DNA from: Catellatospora tritici
Lineage (GTDB): Bacteria; Actinomycetota; Actinomycetes; Mycobacteriales; Micromonosporaceae
Direction: 5' to 3'
DNA: 64,000 nucleotides
Assembly (NCBI RefSeq): GCF_019083965.1
Contig: NZ_JAHRCY010000009.1
Location: 1 to 64,000, forward strand
Positions 26,613 to 34,687 of the stretch are shown in pieces. Below the pieces are notes generated by a model that worked only from the letters and a program-made list of their open reading frames with translations, made no database searches and was not told the DNA's origin. Within the stretch, counting starts at the first letter, position 1, and every line of letters starts with the position of its first letter. Position numbers and translations under genes: made by a program.

Positions 26613-27458
26613 ATGGAGCAGCAGCGTATCGTCCGCGGACACGCCGAGCGGATGGCAGGCTACCGACGGGTGCTCGAGACGAGGTCGACGACGACCTCCG
26701 CGGCCCGGCTGCGCGAGCTGGCCCGCGACGAGATCCGCCCGGTGCGGGTCTGGACCGCGCGCAACCACAACACCCCGCCCGACGCTCTCGACGTCCTGGC
26801 TCAGGACTCCGACGGCACCATCCGCTGGAACACCCTCCTGCACGCCCGCACCCCCGCCGCGACCCTGGTCCGATTGGCGCAAGTGGAGCAGCAGCAAGCA
26901 GGCGACCGGTGGTTTCACGAACGCGGCCTGATCGTGCACCACCCGAACACTCCGGCCGAGCTTCGCCGCGAACTCGCCGCCGCGGGCGCGTGTCGGGGCT
27001 GCTCGGTGGCGTGCCCGCGCTGGCGGCACCACACCCACCGCGATCCCTGGCAGTCGCGATACCAGCCGGCTGGGCTGTTCCGCCGCACCGACGCAGAGCG
27101 CACCGACCAGCAGCTGGCGTGGCAGCGCAGCGACCAGGCGTTCTTCGCCGCAGGAGCGTGCCACATCCTGGCGTGGGCGTTCCTGGAGGCCTATCCCGAC
27201 GGCGGCTTCCAGATCCACGCGCTACGCAAGCAAGGTGAGCCCCACCCGCACCACGTGTACGTGACGGATGGGCTCTGGGCGTTCGACCACTGCGGTTGGA
27301 CGCTGTGGAGCGAGCTGCGACAGTGGTACCAGTCCGAAGATCTGGTCATCCGCACCGACCTGACGACCTTCTGCGCGGAGAACTACCACCGCCTGCCCGA
27401 GCAGTTCTCCCATCTGCCCTGGCAGCGGGCCCACGACTACCTCGACCGCTATCGGTGA
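26613..27458 (+). CDS. Leucine-rich-repeat-variant protein with a putative Cys-His-Asp hydrolase domain
   Basis: 281 residues. Residues about 25-125 contain short helical repeats (VWTARNHNTPPDALDVLAQD, IRWNTLLHARTPAATLVRLA) like leucine-rich-repeat variant proteins. A small cysteine group (CRGCSVAC, 127-134) could bind zinc. The C-terminal part has GACHILAWAF (Cys183), HPHHVYV (His213 or 214) and WAFDHCGW (Asp225), an order and spacing resembling papain-like or NlpC-like triads. This triad is inferred, not matched to a named family. The gene lies next to the WD40-KAP NTPase region. Confidence 0.6.
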   Translation: MEQQRIVRGHAERMAGYRRVLETRSTTTSAARLRELARDEIRPVRVWTARNHNTPPDALDVLAQDSDGTIRWNTLLHARTPAATLVRLAQVEQQQAGDRWFHERGLIVHHPNTPAELRRELAAAGACRGCSVACPRWRHHTHRDPWQSRYQPAGLFRRTDAERTDQQLAWQRSDQAFFAAGACHILAWAFLEAYPDGGFQIHALRKQGEPHPHHVYVTDGLWAFDHCGWTLWSELRQWYQSEDLVIRTDLTTFCAENYHRLPEQFSHLPWQRAHDYLDRYR

Positions 27459-27582
27459 GAGCACCGATGTCCCCGAACCGTCCGGGCGCGTAGCGAGGTC
27501 GGTCTCGCGCGGTCCATTCGGCCAATACCGGGCAGCGGTGCGCGATGGAATTCTTCGAGGGTTGTCCAATCTGGGGAGATCC

Positions 27583-28467
27583 ATGTCGCGCCGCGCTTCC
27601 GGCATCGTTCTTTTCGTCCTGAGCTTTCCGCTGCTGATGCTCGGCATCACCGCCTGGAAGGAAGCCGCGCGCGAGGCTGACGTGCGCGCGTGGCAGCTAC
27701 AGCAGGCGGCCGAGTCGCCCGACCCGGCCGAGGCCGAGCGCTTCATCTCGTACGCGGAGAGCACCCTGTGGCGGCAGGAGGACGCCGAGCACAGCCGGAA
27801 CCTGCTGCTGGCAGCGGCCACGGCCGGCGTGCTGGGCGGCATCGTGGTCCTGGTCACCGGCGGTCGCAGGCGGGACACCGACCTGGTCCGCGCGGCGTCC
27901 GCCGACACCGTGCGCGCCGCGGCGCCGCCCCCGGCGTCGCCGTTCACCAACTGTGCGGCGTGTCGGCGGCAGATCTCGGTCGCGGCCGTCGCCTGCCCGC
28001 AGTGCGGCCACCCGAACGAGCCGGTGCCGACCGCCCCCGCGGCCGCCCGGGTCGCCGCCCCTCCGGCGCGGATCAACAAGGCGCAGCGGGCCTTCTACGC
28101 CGTACTGATCACGCTGGGCCTCGGCTCCGCCGTGGTGATCTACACGGTGCTGTTCGACGACCTGTCCGAGACCGACCTGGTGCGCATCTCGCCGTTCTGG
28201 CTGTTCCCGGCGGTGTTCGGCTACTACGGCCTGGTCGCGCAGCGGATGGAGGCGAAGCTGCAGGACACCCACCTGGACACCGTCTCCGACCAGCTGCTCG
28301 AGGTCATCAAGGGCAGCGGCTTTCTGGGGCAGATGTTCGCGTTCCTGATCCACGCGCCGTTCCTGCTGGTCAAGAGCAACCGCCCGTGGGTGACGGCGCT
28401 GGTCGGCTCGCTGATCTGGGCGATGGCGCTGACGGCCTTCTTCGAACTGGTCTTCCCCACCCTCTGA
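27583..28467 (+). CDS. Membrane protein with a central zinc ribbon
   Basis: 294 residues. Two hydrophobic helices lie near the N-terminus (GIVLFVLSFPLLMLGI and LLLAAATAGVLGGIVVLV). A cytoplasmic zinc ribbon (CAACRRQI, then CPQCGHP) sits near residues 112-132, followed by three or four more membrane segments. Zinc ribbons of this kind are common in actinobacterial membrane proteins of unknown role. ATG 27583 follows GGGGAG. A GTG 45 bases upstream is in frame but weaker. Confidence 0.65.
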   Translation: MSRRASGIVLFVLSFPLLMLGITAWKEAAREADVRAWQLQQAAESPDPAEAERFISYAESTLWRQEDAEHSRNLLLAAATAGVLGGIVVLVTGGRRRDTDLVRAASADTVRAAAPPPASPFTNCAACRRQISVAAVACPQCGHPNEPVPTAPAAARVAAPPARINKAQRAFYAVLITLGLGSAVVIYTVLFDDLSETDLVRISPFWLFPAVFGYYGLVAQRMEAKLQDTHLDTVSDQLLEVIKGSGFLGQMFAFLIHAPFLLVKSNRPWVTALVGSLIWAMALTAFFELVFPTL

Positions 28468-28484
28468 GCTGGGCCCGATTCGGT

Positions 28485-28565
28485 CGTGATCACTCGAGTT
28501 GCCGGGCAATCGGGCGGATGACCGTCCAAGATACGCACGACTGCCCGGCAACTTGGATGATCACG
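28485..28565. repeat. REP/MITE-like palindromic element, copy 1
   Basis: Nested inverted repeats: outer CGTGATCA / TGATCACG, and inner AGTTGCCGGGCA (28497-28508) / TGCCCGGCAACT (28542-28553). A second copy in opposite orientation lies at 40461-40536 and also shares the loop segment CAAGATACGC. Confidence 0.85.
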
Positions 28566-28595
28566 GGACGGGCCCGGCGGCCGGGCCCGTCCCGT
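28563..28595. terminator. Perfect 15-bp bidirectional stem-loop
   Basis: ACGGGACGGGCCCGG, a 3-nt loop and its exact complement, between convergent genes ending at 28467 and 28663. It abuts the palindromic repeat. Confidence 0.7.
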
Positions 28596-28662
28596 GTCGG
28601 CGGTCAGCGCCAGAGCCAGACCTGGTTGGCCCGAGTCGACAGTTTTCGATACTCGACGGCGG

Positions 28663-29511
28663 TCAGCCCTCGGGGTCGAGCAGTCGTCGCGCCGACCGCA
28701 CCACGGCCTCGTCGACCAGGCGGCCGCGCGCGTCCAGGCAGACCCCGGTGCCGTCGCGCATCGCCTGGTCATGGCGCGTGACGACGTCACGGGCGGCGGC
28801 CAGTTCGGCCTCGGTCGGGGTGAACACCTCGTGCACCACGGGCAGCTGCGCCGGGTGGATGCAGGCCCGGCCCCGGAACCCGAGCCGCTTGAGCGCGAGG
28901 GTGGACTCACGCAGCGCGTCGAGGTCGCGGAAGTCGGTGCTGACCGGGGCGACCGGCGCGGCGATCCCGGCGGCGGCGCAGGCCAGCACCGCGTGCGAGC
29001 GGACCCACAGCAGCTCGCACCCGTCCGGGCCGGGGGTCACCCCGAGGTCGGCGGCGAGGTCGGCCTCGCCGAGCTGGAGCCGGACCACGCGCGGAGCGCG
29101 GGCGATCGCCGGTGCGGCCAGCACCGCCGCGGCCGACTCCAGCAGCGGTACGACCCGGACCGTGCCCGAGGCCAGGCCGCGTTCGGCCTCCAGGCCGGTC
29201 AGCAGCCGGTCGAGGGCGGTCAGCTCGTCGACGGAGTCCGCCTTGGCCACGCACAGCCCGGCCAATTGCGGCCCGACCACGGCGGCCGCGTCGACTTGGC
29301 CGAGCTCGCCGGGGTTCACCCGCACCCAGACGCGCGGTTCGCCGATGCCGGTGCGGGCGCCGAGGAAGTCGGCGACGCCGGCGCGGGCGGCGTCCTTGCC
29401 CGCCGGGGGTACGGCGTCCTCCAGGTCCACGATCAGCGCGTCCGCGCCGGTGGTGAGCGCCTTGGCGAGCTTGGCCGGGTTGTCGCCCGGCACGTACAGA
29501 TAGGACCGCAA
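28663..29511 (-). CDS. HpcH/HpaI-CitE family CoA-ester lyase
   Basis: 282 residues. MRSYLYVPGDNPAKLAKAL and DALIVDLEDAVPPAGKD are the hallmark opening of CitE-like lyases (citryl-, malyl- and citramalyl-CoA lyases). LLESAAAVLAAPAIA and LQLGEADLAADLG supply the metal-binding Glu/Asp, and GFRGRACIHPAQLP is the conserved C-terminal segment. They cleave 3-hydroxyacyl-CoA to acetyl-CoA plus a 2-oxoacid. The gene ends a three-gene leftward operon after a thiolase and its DUF35 partner. With the CoA-transferase in the same locus it could complete a mesaconate/citramalyl-CoA route; that is inference. Confidence 0.9.
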   Translation of the reverse strand: MRSYLYVPGDNPAKLAKALTTGADALIVDLEDAVPPAGKDAARAGVADFLGARTGIGEPRVWVRVNPGELGQVDAAAVVGPQLAGLCVAKADSVDELTALDRLLTGLEAERGLASGTVRVVPLLESAAAVLAAPAIARAPRVVRLQLGEADLAADLGVTPGPDGCELLWVRSHAVLACAAAGIAAPVAPVSTDFRDLDALRESTLALKRLGFRGRACIHPAQLPVVHEVFTPTEAELAAARDVVTRHDQAMRDGTGVCLDARGRLVDEAVVRSARRLLDPEG

Positions 29512-29514
29512 GGG

Positions 29515-29907
29515 TCACAGCTCCCTGGTGAAGACGGGCAGGGCGCGCCCGTCGGGCAGTGGCAGCCAGGTCAGCACGACCGGCTGGTCGCAGTGCGGTT
29601 CGAACTCGCCGACCAGCCGGGTGAGCAGGATCGGGCCGTCGACCAGCCGCACCCGGGCCACCGTGTAGGGAACGGCGACGTCGGGCACGGGGGCACGGTG
29701 GACCACCGTGTACGAGTCGACGACCCCGCGCCGACCCGCCGGGGCCAGCGTCAGCTCGTCGCCGCCGCAGCCGGTGCACAGCAGTCGCGGCGGCAGCTGC
29801 ACCAGGCCGCAGGTGGCGCAGCGCTGCACGGCCAGGCGCCGCCGCCGGGTCTCGTCCCACCACGGCCGGGTGACCTCGTCCTCGGGGATCTGCGACGGGA
29901 CGCTCAC
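29515..29907 (-). CDS. DUF35 OB-fold zinc-ribbon protein, thiolase partner
   Basis: 130 residues. A rubredoxin-like zinc ribbon (CATCG, then CTGCG) near residues 30-50 is followed by an OB-fold (VDSYTVVHRAPVP, PYTVARVRLVDGP). Such proteins form complexes with SCP2-type thiolases and hydratases, for example in steroid side-chain degradation, where they help bind acyl-CoA. The GTG start overlaps the thiolase stop (GTGA), so the pair is translationally coupled. Confidence 0.88.
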   Translation of the reverse strand: MSVPSQIPEDEVTRPWWDETRRRRLAVQRCATCGLVQLPPRLLCTGCGGDELTLAPAGRRGVVDSYTVVHRAPVPDVAVPYTVARVRLVDGPILLTRLVGEFEPHCDQPVVLTWLPLPDGRALPVFTREL

Positions 29908-31013
29908 GCCGCCTCCAGGATGACGGTGGCGTGGCTGGAACCGATGCCGCCGGTGCCGTGCACCAGCGCGGTGCGCGCTCCGGACACCTGCCGCGAACCG
30001 CACTCGCCGCGCAGCTGCCGCACCGCCTCGACGAGCAGGAGCGCGCCGAGCTGCCCCGGGTGGCCGTAGGACAGCCCGCCGCCGGTGGTGTTGACCGGGA
30101 CGCCGTCCCAGTGGGTGCCGGTGCCGGGCGGGCAGAAGCCGAGCTGCTCCAGGCCGAGCGGGACGCTGATGGTGAAGCAGTCGTACAGCTGAATGACGTC
30201 GATGTCGGCGGGGCGGCGGCGCGCGTGGGCGAAGGCACGCGCCCCGGCCGCGGCGGCGCCGGTGCTGAGCAGGTCGTCGGGGGTGGCCATGGCGGCGTGG
30301 GTGACAGCTTCGCCGTACCCGAGCACGGCCACGGGCGGACGGCGCAGGTGGCGGGCCCGGTCGAGCGAGGTGAGCACGATCGCCCCGCCCCCGTCGGTGA
30401 CCAGGCAGCAGTCGAGGGTGCCCAGCGGGCTGGACACCAGCGGCGCCGCCAGCACCTCCGCGACGGTCAGCGGCCCGGCGCCGTAGTGGAACGCGGCCGG
30501 GGTGCGCAGGGCGCGCTCGCGCGCGGCGACGGCCACCCGGGCCAGGTCGGCGCGCCCGAGCCGGTAGGTGTGCAGGTAGTGCTGGGCGGTCATGGCGTAG
30601 TACGACAGCGGCCACAGCGGCAGGTACGGCTGCTCGAACTGCGCCTCGGGCGTGCCGGGATGGTAGCCGCCGCCGGAGCGGTGTCCGGCGCTGCGCCGGT
30701 CGGAGGCGTACGCGACCACCACCACGGCGCACTGCCCGGCCTCGATGGCCTGCACCGCACGTGCGACGTAGGTTTCGAACAGCGCGCCCTCGGGGGCGGT
30801 CGAGGCGGTCCAGGACAGCCACAGCCCGAGCTGGTCGGCCAGCTGCGTGGCGGGGAAGCGTCCGTGCCCGGCCACGGCCAGGCCGTCGACGTCCGACACC
30901 CGCAGCCCGGCGTCGTCCAGGCCGCGCCGCACCGCCTGCGCCAGCAGGTGCTGGGCCGACCGGCCGGTGTGCCCGAGGTCGCACTCGGCGGCGCCGACGA
31001 CCGCGACGGTCAT
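29904..31013 (-). CDS. Thiolase of the SCP-x / lipid-transfer type
   Basis: 369 residues. MTVAVVGAAECDLGHTGRSAQ is a typical opening. DCCLVTDGGGAIVLTS and VNTTGGGLSYGHPGQLGALLLVEAVRQL carry the conserved Gly and His segments of the family. Unlike classical thiolases these work with a DUF35 subunit and cleave, by retro-aldol or retro-Claisen chemistry, branched acyl-CoAs such as sterol side chains. It is the first gene of the leftward thiolase-DUF35-lyase operon. A candidate regulator palindrome lies about 90 bases upstream. Confidence 0.87.
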   Translation of the reverse strand: MTVAVVGAAECDLGHTGRSAQHLLAQAVRRGLDDAGLRVSDVDGLAVAGHGRFPATQLADQLGLWLSWTASTAPEGALFETYVARAVQAIEAGQCAVVVVAYASDRRSAGHRSGGGYHPGTPEAQFEQPYLPLWPLSYYAMTAQHYLHTYRLGRADLARVAVAARERALRTPAAFHYGAGPLTVAEVLAAPLVSSPLGTLDCCLVTDGGGAIVLTSLDRARHLRRPPVAVLGYGEAVTHAAMATPDDLLSTGAAAAGARAFAHARRRPADIDVIQLYDCFTISVPLGLEQLGFCPPGTGTHWDGVPVNTTGGGLSYGHPGQLGALLLVEAVRQLRGECGSRQVSGARTALVHGTGGIGSSHATVILEAA

Positions 31014-31099
31014 CGCCGCACCTCGCTCCCGACCGAGCCAACCATGGGGCGACGCTAGCCAGGCGCCGAGCAGCCCGTCAAGAGCTTGTTTCTCACAGT

Positions 31100-31112
31100 G
31101 AACCAGTGTTTC
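31100..31112. promoter_or_regulatory. Candidate IclR-regulon operator
   Basis: GAACC-AGT-GTTTC, one mismatch from GAAAC-N3-GTTTC, between the divergent thiolase and membrane-protein starts. Confidence 0.4.
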
Positions 31113-31121
31113 CATATCGCG

Positions 31122-31829
31122 ATGGGACCGCATACGCATGGCTGGTGGATTCTGCTCCACATAGTCCTTTTCGTCTTCTGGCTCGGTGGCGACCTGGGGG
31201 TCTTCTGGTCGAGCCGGTTCGTGCTCCGCCCCGACCTGCCTCCGGCCGCCCGCGCCACCGCCCTGAAGATCATGGGCGGGCTGGACCTCGGGCCGAAGAT
31301 CTGCCTCGTCCTGTTCCTGCCCAGCGGCGTGACGCTGATGGCGCTGGAACCGCACGGCGCGCGGGCGTTCGGGGTGAACCCGTTCCCGTGGCCCGCCGTG
31401 GTCGCGGTATGGCTGCTGGCGGCGGCATGGCTGGCCGCGACGATCAGCGACCACCACCATCCCGGCCGACGCCCGTGGGTGCGCCGGGCCGACTGGACCA
31501 TCCGACTGACGCTGATCACGGTCCTCGCCGCGATCGCGCTCTACACGCTGGTGGCCGACAAGCCGTTCGGCGTGGACACCAACCCGCGCTGGCTGGGCGC
31601 CAAGCTGCTGCTCTACACCACCGCGATCGCGTGCGGGCTGGGCATCCGGCTGACCCTGCGCTCCTTCGGGCCCGCGTTCGGGGCGCTGATGACGGCAGGT
31701 TCGACGCCCGAGGTGGAGAAGGCGCTCAAGCGCAGCATCGACGGCTGCCTGCCGTACGTGTGGGGGATCTGGGCGAGTGTGCTGCTGGCGGCGGCCCTGG
31801 GGGTGCTCAAGCCGTTCGCGCAGTTGTGA
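31122..31829 (+). CDS. Four- to six-helix membrane protein (CopD/DUF2269-like)
   Basis: 235 residues. The first helix reads WWILLHIVLFVFWLGGDLGVFW, with a His, a small-residue motif and a Gly-Asp as in CopD-like and DUF2269-like proteins. Three more clear helices and a final AALGVLKPF segment follow. Conserved His and Asp in such folds often bind haem or copper; this is family-level inference. ATG 31122 was chosen; in-frame GTG 31098 and TTG 31086 lie inside the candidate operator. It precedes the secreted hydrolase on the same strand. Confidence 0.65.
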   Translation: MGPHTHGWWILLHIVLFVFWLGGDLGVFWSSRFVLRPDLPPAARATALKIMGGLDLGPKICLVLFLPSGVTLMALEPHGARAFGVNPFPWPAVVAVWLLAAAWLAATISDHHHPGRRPWVRRADWTIRLTLITVLAAIALYTLVADKPFGVDTNPRWLGAKLLLYTTAIACGLGIRLTLRSFGPAFGALMTAGSTPEVEKALKRSIDGCLPYVWGIWASVLLAAALGVLKPFAQL

Positions 31830-31867
31830 CCGGCGTTGACGGAGCGGTCGATGGACTTCAGTATGTC

Positions 31868-31898
31868 TCTCAATGCGAAACGCTGTTTCGCATTGAGA
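31868..31898. promoter_or_regulatory. Candidate IclR-regulon operator, strongest copy
   Basis: A perfect 14-bp inverted repeat with a 3-base spacer: TCTCAATGCGAAAC, GCT, GTTTCGCATTGAGA. It ends 13 bases before the GTG start of the chlorophyllase-like gene and overlaps its ribosome-site region. Confidence 0.65.
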
Positions 31899-31911
31899 AA
31901 CGGAGGTTCCT

Positions 31912-32847
31912 GTGACACCTCGTCTCCGCCGTCGCGGCCTGCTGCGGTCCGCGGCGGTCGTGGCCGCCGCGGCCCTGGCGGTCATGGCGGTCCCCGCCCC
32001 CGCCCAGGCGGCGTACTCGACCGTGAGCAGCTACCCGACCAGCGTCAACGGCGACGCCGCCGACGTGTACCACCCGGTCACCAGCTCCTCGCACAGCCCG
32101 TGGCCGGTGGCACTGCTACTGCAGGGCGCCAACGTGGACAAGGGTGTTTATCGCGGCTTCGCGACCAAAGTCGCGTCTTACGGCTTCGTGGTCGTGGTCC
32201 CGAACCACTACCAGGTGCTGTTCGGCCAGCCCGGCCTGTACGCCACCGGCGCGCAGGCGGGCTGGACTGTCAGCTGGGCGGCGGCCGAGAACGCCAACGC
32301 GGCCTCACCGCTGCTCGGCGCGATCGACGCCCAGACGCTGGTGCTGCTCGGGCACTCGTTCGGGGGCGCGGCCGGGCTCAACCTGACGACCGGGCTGTGC
32401 ACGCCGCCGTTCTGCACCGTGCCGAGCCCGGCGCCGCCGCAGCTCAAAGCGGCGGCGTTCTACGGCACCAACAACACCGTGCCGCAGACCGGGCAGACCC
32501 CGCCGGTCGCCAACACGGTGCCGATCGCCCTGGTGCAGGGCAGTCTCGACGGCATCGGCAGCCCCGCCAACGGGTACGCCACGTACCAGGTCGTCACCAC
32601 CCCGCCGAAGCTGTACGTGAGCCTGCTCGGCGCCAACCACTACGGCATCACCGACGCGCAGAACCCGGCCGGAGCCCGCCCCGACACCTCGGCGCAGACC
32701 CTGGACCAGGCGACCAGCGTCGAGACCGCGGCGCGCTGGAGTGCGCTGTGGCTGCGGGCCCAGCTCGGCGACCCCGTCGGCCAGGCCTGGGTCTACAGCG
32801 TGGGCGACTTCTTCGACGCCAACGCCACGGCCGAGTCCGTGCACTGA
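31912..32847 (+). CDS. Secreted chlorophyllase-like alpha/beta hydrolase
   Basis: 311 residues with an Arg-rich (possibly Tat-like) signal peptide, RLRRRGLLRSAAVVAAAALA, ending AQA-AY. The core strand pattern PWPVALLLQGANVDKGVYRGFATKVASYGFVVVVPNHY parallels plant chlorophyllase. The nucleophile elbow is LLGHSFGGAAG, an acid is likely in QGSLDGIG, and the His in GANHYGITD. It is paralogous to the cytosolic hydrolase at 46106 (both have G-N-V..Y and ANH segments). Chlorophyllases cut phytol from chlorophyll or pheophytin; other esters are possible. GTG start with GGAGG upstream; a strong operator lies just before it. Confidence 0.75.
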   Translation: MTPRLRRRGLLRSAAVVAAAALAVMAVPAPAQAAYSTVSSYPTSVNGDAADVYHPVTSSSHSPWPVALLLQGANVDKGVYRGFATKVASYGFVVVVPNHYQVLFGQPGLYATGAQAGWTVSWAAAENANAASPLLGAIDAQTLVLLGHSFGGAAGLNLTTGLCTPPFCTVPSPAPPQLKAAAFYGTNNTVPQTGQTPPVANTVPIALVQGSLDGIGSPANGYATYQVVTTPPKLYVSLLGANHYGITDAQNPAGARPDTSAQTLDQATSVETAARWSALWLRAQLGDPVGQAWVYSVGDFFDANATAESVH

Positions 32848-32859
32848 CGCGCCACCCCG

Positions 32860-32890
32860 GTTCCCGGCCCGGCGCTATCGGGCCGGGAAC
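32860..32890 (+). terminator. Perfect 12-bp stem-loop
   Basis: GTTCCCGGCCCG, a 7-nt loop and the exact complement, 13 bases after the hydrolase stop. Confidence 0.7.
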
Positions 32891-32987
32891 ACCCACATGC
32901 GCATCGCATCGACACTCCCCCATCCGGTTCGGCCAATGTGGATGATCGGCAGCTAGTTGTCCGTTTCCTTTGACTGGAGCGTCGTCG

Positions 32988-33725
32988 ATGGATCGGGCTA
33001 GGCTCCCGCTCATGTTCGTGGATGGCCTGACGCGCCTCGCCGCAGATACACCCGATCTGAGCATGGCCCTGGCCGTCGAGGACTTCGTCCCCGCACTGCT
33101 GGCCTTCCTCGGCTACTTCCTCGTCGCCCCGTCGGCGCTGGGGCGGATCGGCGCGGTGCTGATGGGCGCGGGCGGGCTGGCCAAGTCCACCTGGAAACTG
33201 CTGCACGCCGGCTACGGGATCGACCTGCCGGTGCTGGCGGACCTGCTGTTCCCGCTGCTCGCCGCGGGCGGGGTGCTGCTGGCGATCGCGCTGCACCGGG
33301 CCCTGCGCTGGTCGTGGTGGCCGCTGGCCGTCGCGGGCCTGGCCGCCGCCGGGCTGGCGGTGAAGCAGCACTCGGTGCAGCCCGCGTTCATCGCGGCGAC
33401 CGCGTTCGTCATCTGGATCAGCATCGTCGGCGCGGTGTGGGCCTGGCGCAACGGCGCGGCGCTGGCCGCCGCCCTGTTCCCGATCAGCGTGCTGGCCGTG
33501 CTGGCGCTGGTGCCGCTGCGCAACCACCCGGCCAGCGACGCCCTGGCGTTCCAGTGGGTGCAGCAGGGCGTGAACACCATGGCCCAACTGATCTTCTTCG
33601 TGGCCGGTCTGCTGACCTTCCGGGCGGTGCGGCGCGGCGGCGGCGACTTCCCGGCCGCCCATCAGGGCGACCAGCCCTCCTGGGGCATCCCGGAGCGGAC
33701 CACCGCCCGCCACCGCACCCGCTGA
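32988..33725 (+). CDS. Uncharacterised six-helix membrane protein, paralogue A
   Basis: 245 residues with about six membrane segments. Conserved blocks shared with the protein at 50696 are GRIGAVLMGAGGLAKSTWKL, HSVQPAFIAAT and VPLRNHPASDALAFQWVQQG. I know no characterised member. One copy lies beside each chlorophyllase-like gene region, so a role in membrane handling of a pathway compound is possible but unproven. ATG 32988 follows GGAG; ATG 33012 is an alternative. The stop is 3 bases from the convergent iclR stop. Confidence 0.7.
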   Translation: MDRARLPLMFVDGLTRLAADTPDLSMALAVEDFVPALLAFLGYFLVAPSALGRIGAVLMGAGGLAKSTWKLLHAGYGIDLPVLADLLFPLLAAGGVLLAIALHRALRWSWWPLAVAGLAAAGLAVKQHSVQPAFIAATAFVIWISIVGAVWAWRNGAALAAALFPISVLAVLALVPLRNHPASDALAFQWVQQGVNTMAQLIFFVAGLLTFRAVRRGGGDFPAAHQGDQPSWGIPERTTARHRTR

Positions 33726-33728
33726 GAC

Positions 33729-34541
33729 TCAGCCGACGTAGCCGAGCTGCGCCGAGATCCGCCCGGCGGCGTCCAGCAGTGACTGCGCCGTCTCGCCCTG
33801 CTCGGGCTTGAACCGGGCCGACGGTCCGGCGACGCTCAGCACCGCCACCACGTGGCCGTCGTGGTCGAAGATCGGCGCGGCGATCGAGGCCGCCCCCGCC
33901 TGGCGCTCGCCCAGCGAGGTGGCGTAGCCGCGCTTGCGGATGGCGGTCAGCTCCTTGCGCAGCTTGGCCGCGTCGGTGAGGGTCTTGTCGGTCAGCGGCT
34001 GCAGCGGGTGGCGGTCCAGGTACGAGTCGATCTCGGCCTCGGGCAGGAAGGCCAGGAACGCCTTGGACGAACCCCCCGCGTGCAGCGGGTACGGGATGCC
34101 GAGGGTGACCTCCATCCGCAGCTCCTGATCGGGCACGACCTGGTCGACGTAGAGGCGGGTGTCGCCGCGGCGCAGTGACAGCGTGGCCGTCTCGCCGGTC
34201 TGCTCGGCGAGCTGCCGCAGCTCGGGGGCGGCCATGGCGCGCAGGTCGGTGCGGGCCAGGTAGGCACGGCCCAGCGCGACGGCGGCGTGGCCGAGGGCGT
34301 AGCGACGCGTCACCGGGTCGACGGTGATCAGGTCCCGGCTGCGCAGCGCGGTAAGGATGCGGTGCACCGCCGCCTTGGTCAGGTTGAGCGCGGTCGCGAT
34401 CTCGGTGACGCCCAGGTCGGGCTGGCCGCTGCGGCCGAAGTACAGCAGCACGTCCATGGCCCGCTCGACGGCGGCGATGGAGCGTGACTGGCTGTCGTCG
34501 TCGGTGGCGGGGTTCGCCTTCGCTGCGGCACTGGTCGGCAC
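33729..34541 (-). CDS. IclR-family transcriptional regulator
   Basis: 270 residues. An N-terminal winged helix (about 18-85: AVERAMDVLLYFG, VTEIATALNLTKAAVHRILTAL) is followed by the IclR effector domain (about 100-265; HAGGSSKAFLAFLP and GYATSLGERQAGAASIAAPIFD are typical). IclR proteins bind short inverted repeats as dimers or tetramers and respond to aromatic acids or central metabolites. It lies in the middle of the catabolic genes, divergent from the flavin reductase gene. Related palindromes occur there and before four other transcription units, so it is the prime candidate pathway regulator. Its effector is unknown. Confidence 0.92.
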   Translation of the reverse strand: MPTSAAAKANPATDDDSQSRSIAAVERAMDVLLYFGRSGQPDLGVTEIATALNLTKAAVHRILTALRSRDLITVDPVTRRYALGHAAVALGRAYLARTDLRAMAAPELRQLAEQTGETATLSLRRGDTRLYVDQVVPDQELRMEVTLGIPYPLHAGGSSKAFLAFLPEAEIDSYLDRHPLQPLTDKTLTDAAKLRKELTAIRKRGYATSLGERQAGAASIAAPIFDHDGHVVAVLSVAGPSARFKPEQGETAQSLLDAAGRISAQLGYVG

Positions 34542-34649
34542 GGGCCCTCCTGTTCGGCGTGGACTGCGCCAGTCTAGAGCCGATCACCGTCGTCACACAG
34601 ACACCGGCTCGGCCGTTGACACGACACTCGCCAAGTCGTTACCTTCACG

Positions 34650-34675
34650 GCAACGGCGTTTCCTGATGCGAAACA
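34650..34675. promoter_or_regulatory. Candidate IclR-regulon operator (double)
   Basis: GCAAC-GGC-GTTTC at 34650-34662, followed by an ATGCGAAAC half-site at 34667-34675, just before the flavin reductase gene and divergent from iclR. Confidence 0.5.
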
Positions 34676-34687
34676 AGGGCGGGTGCA

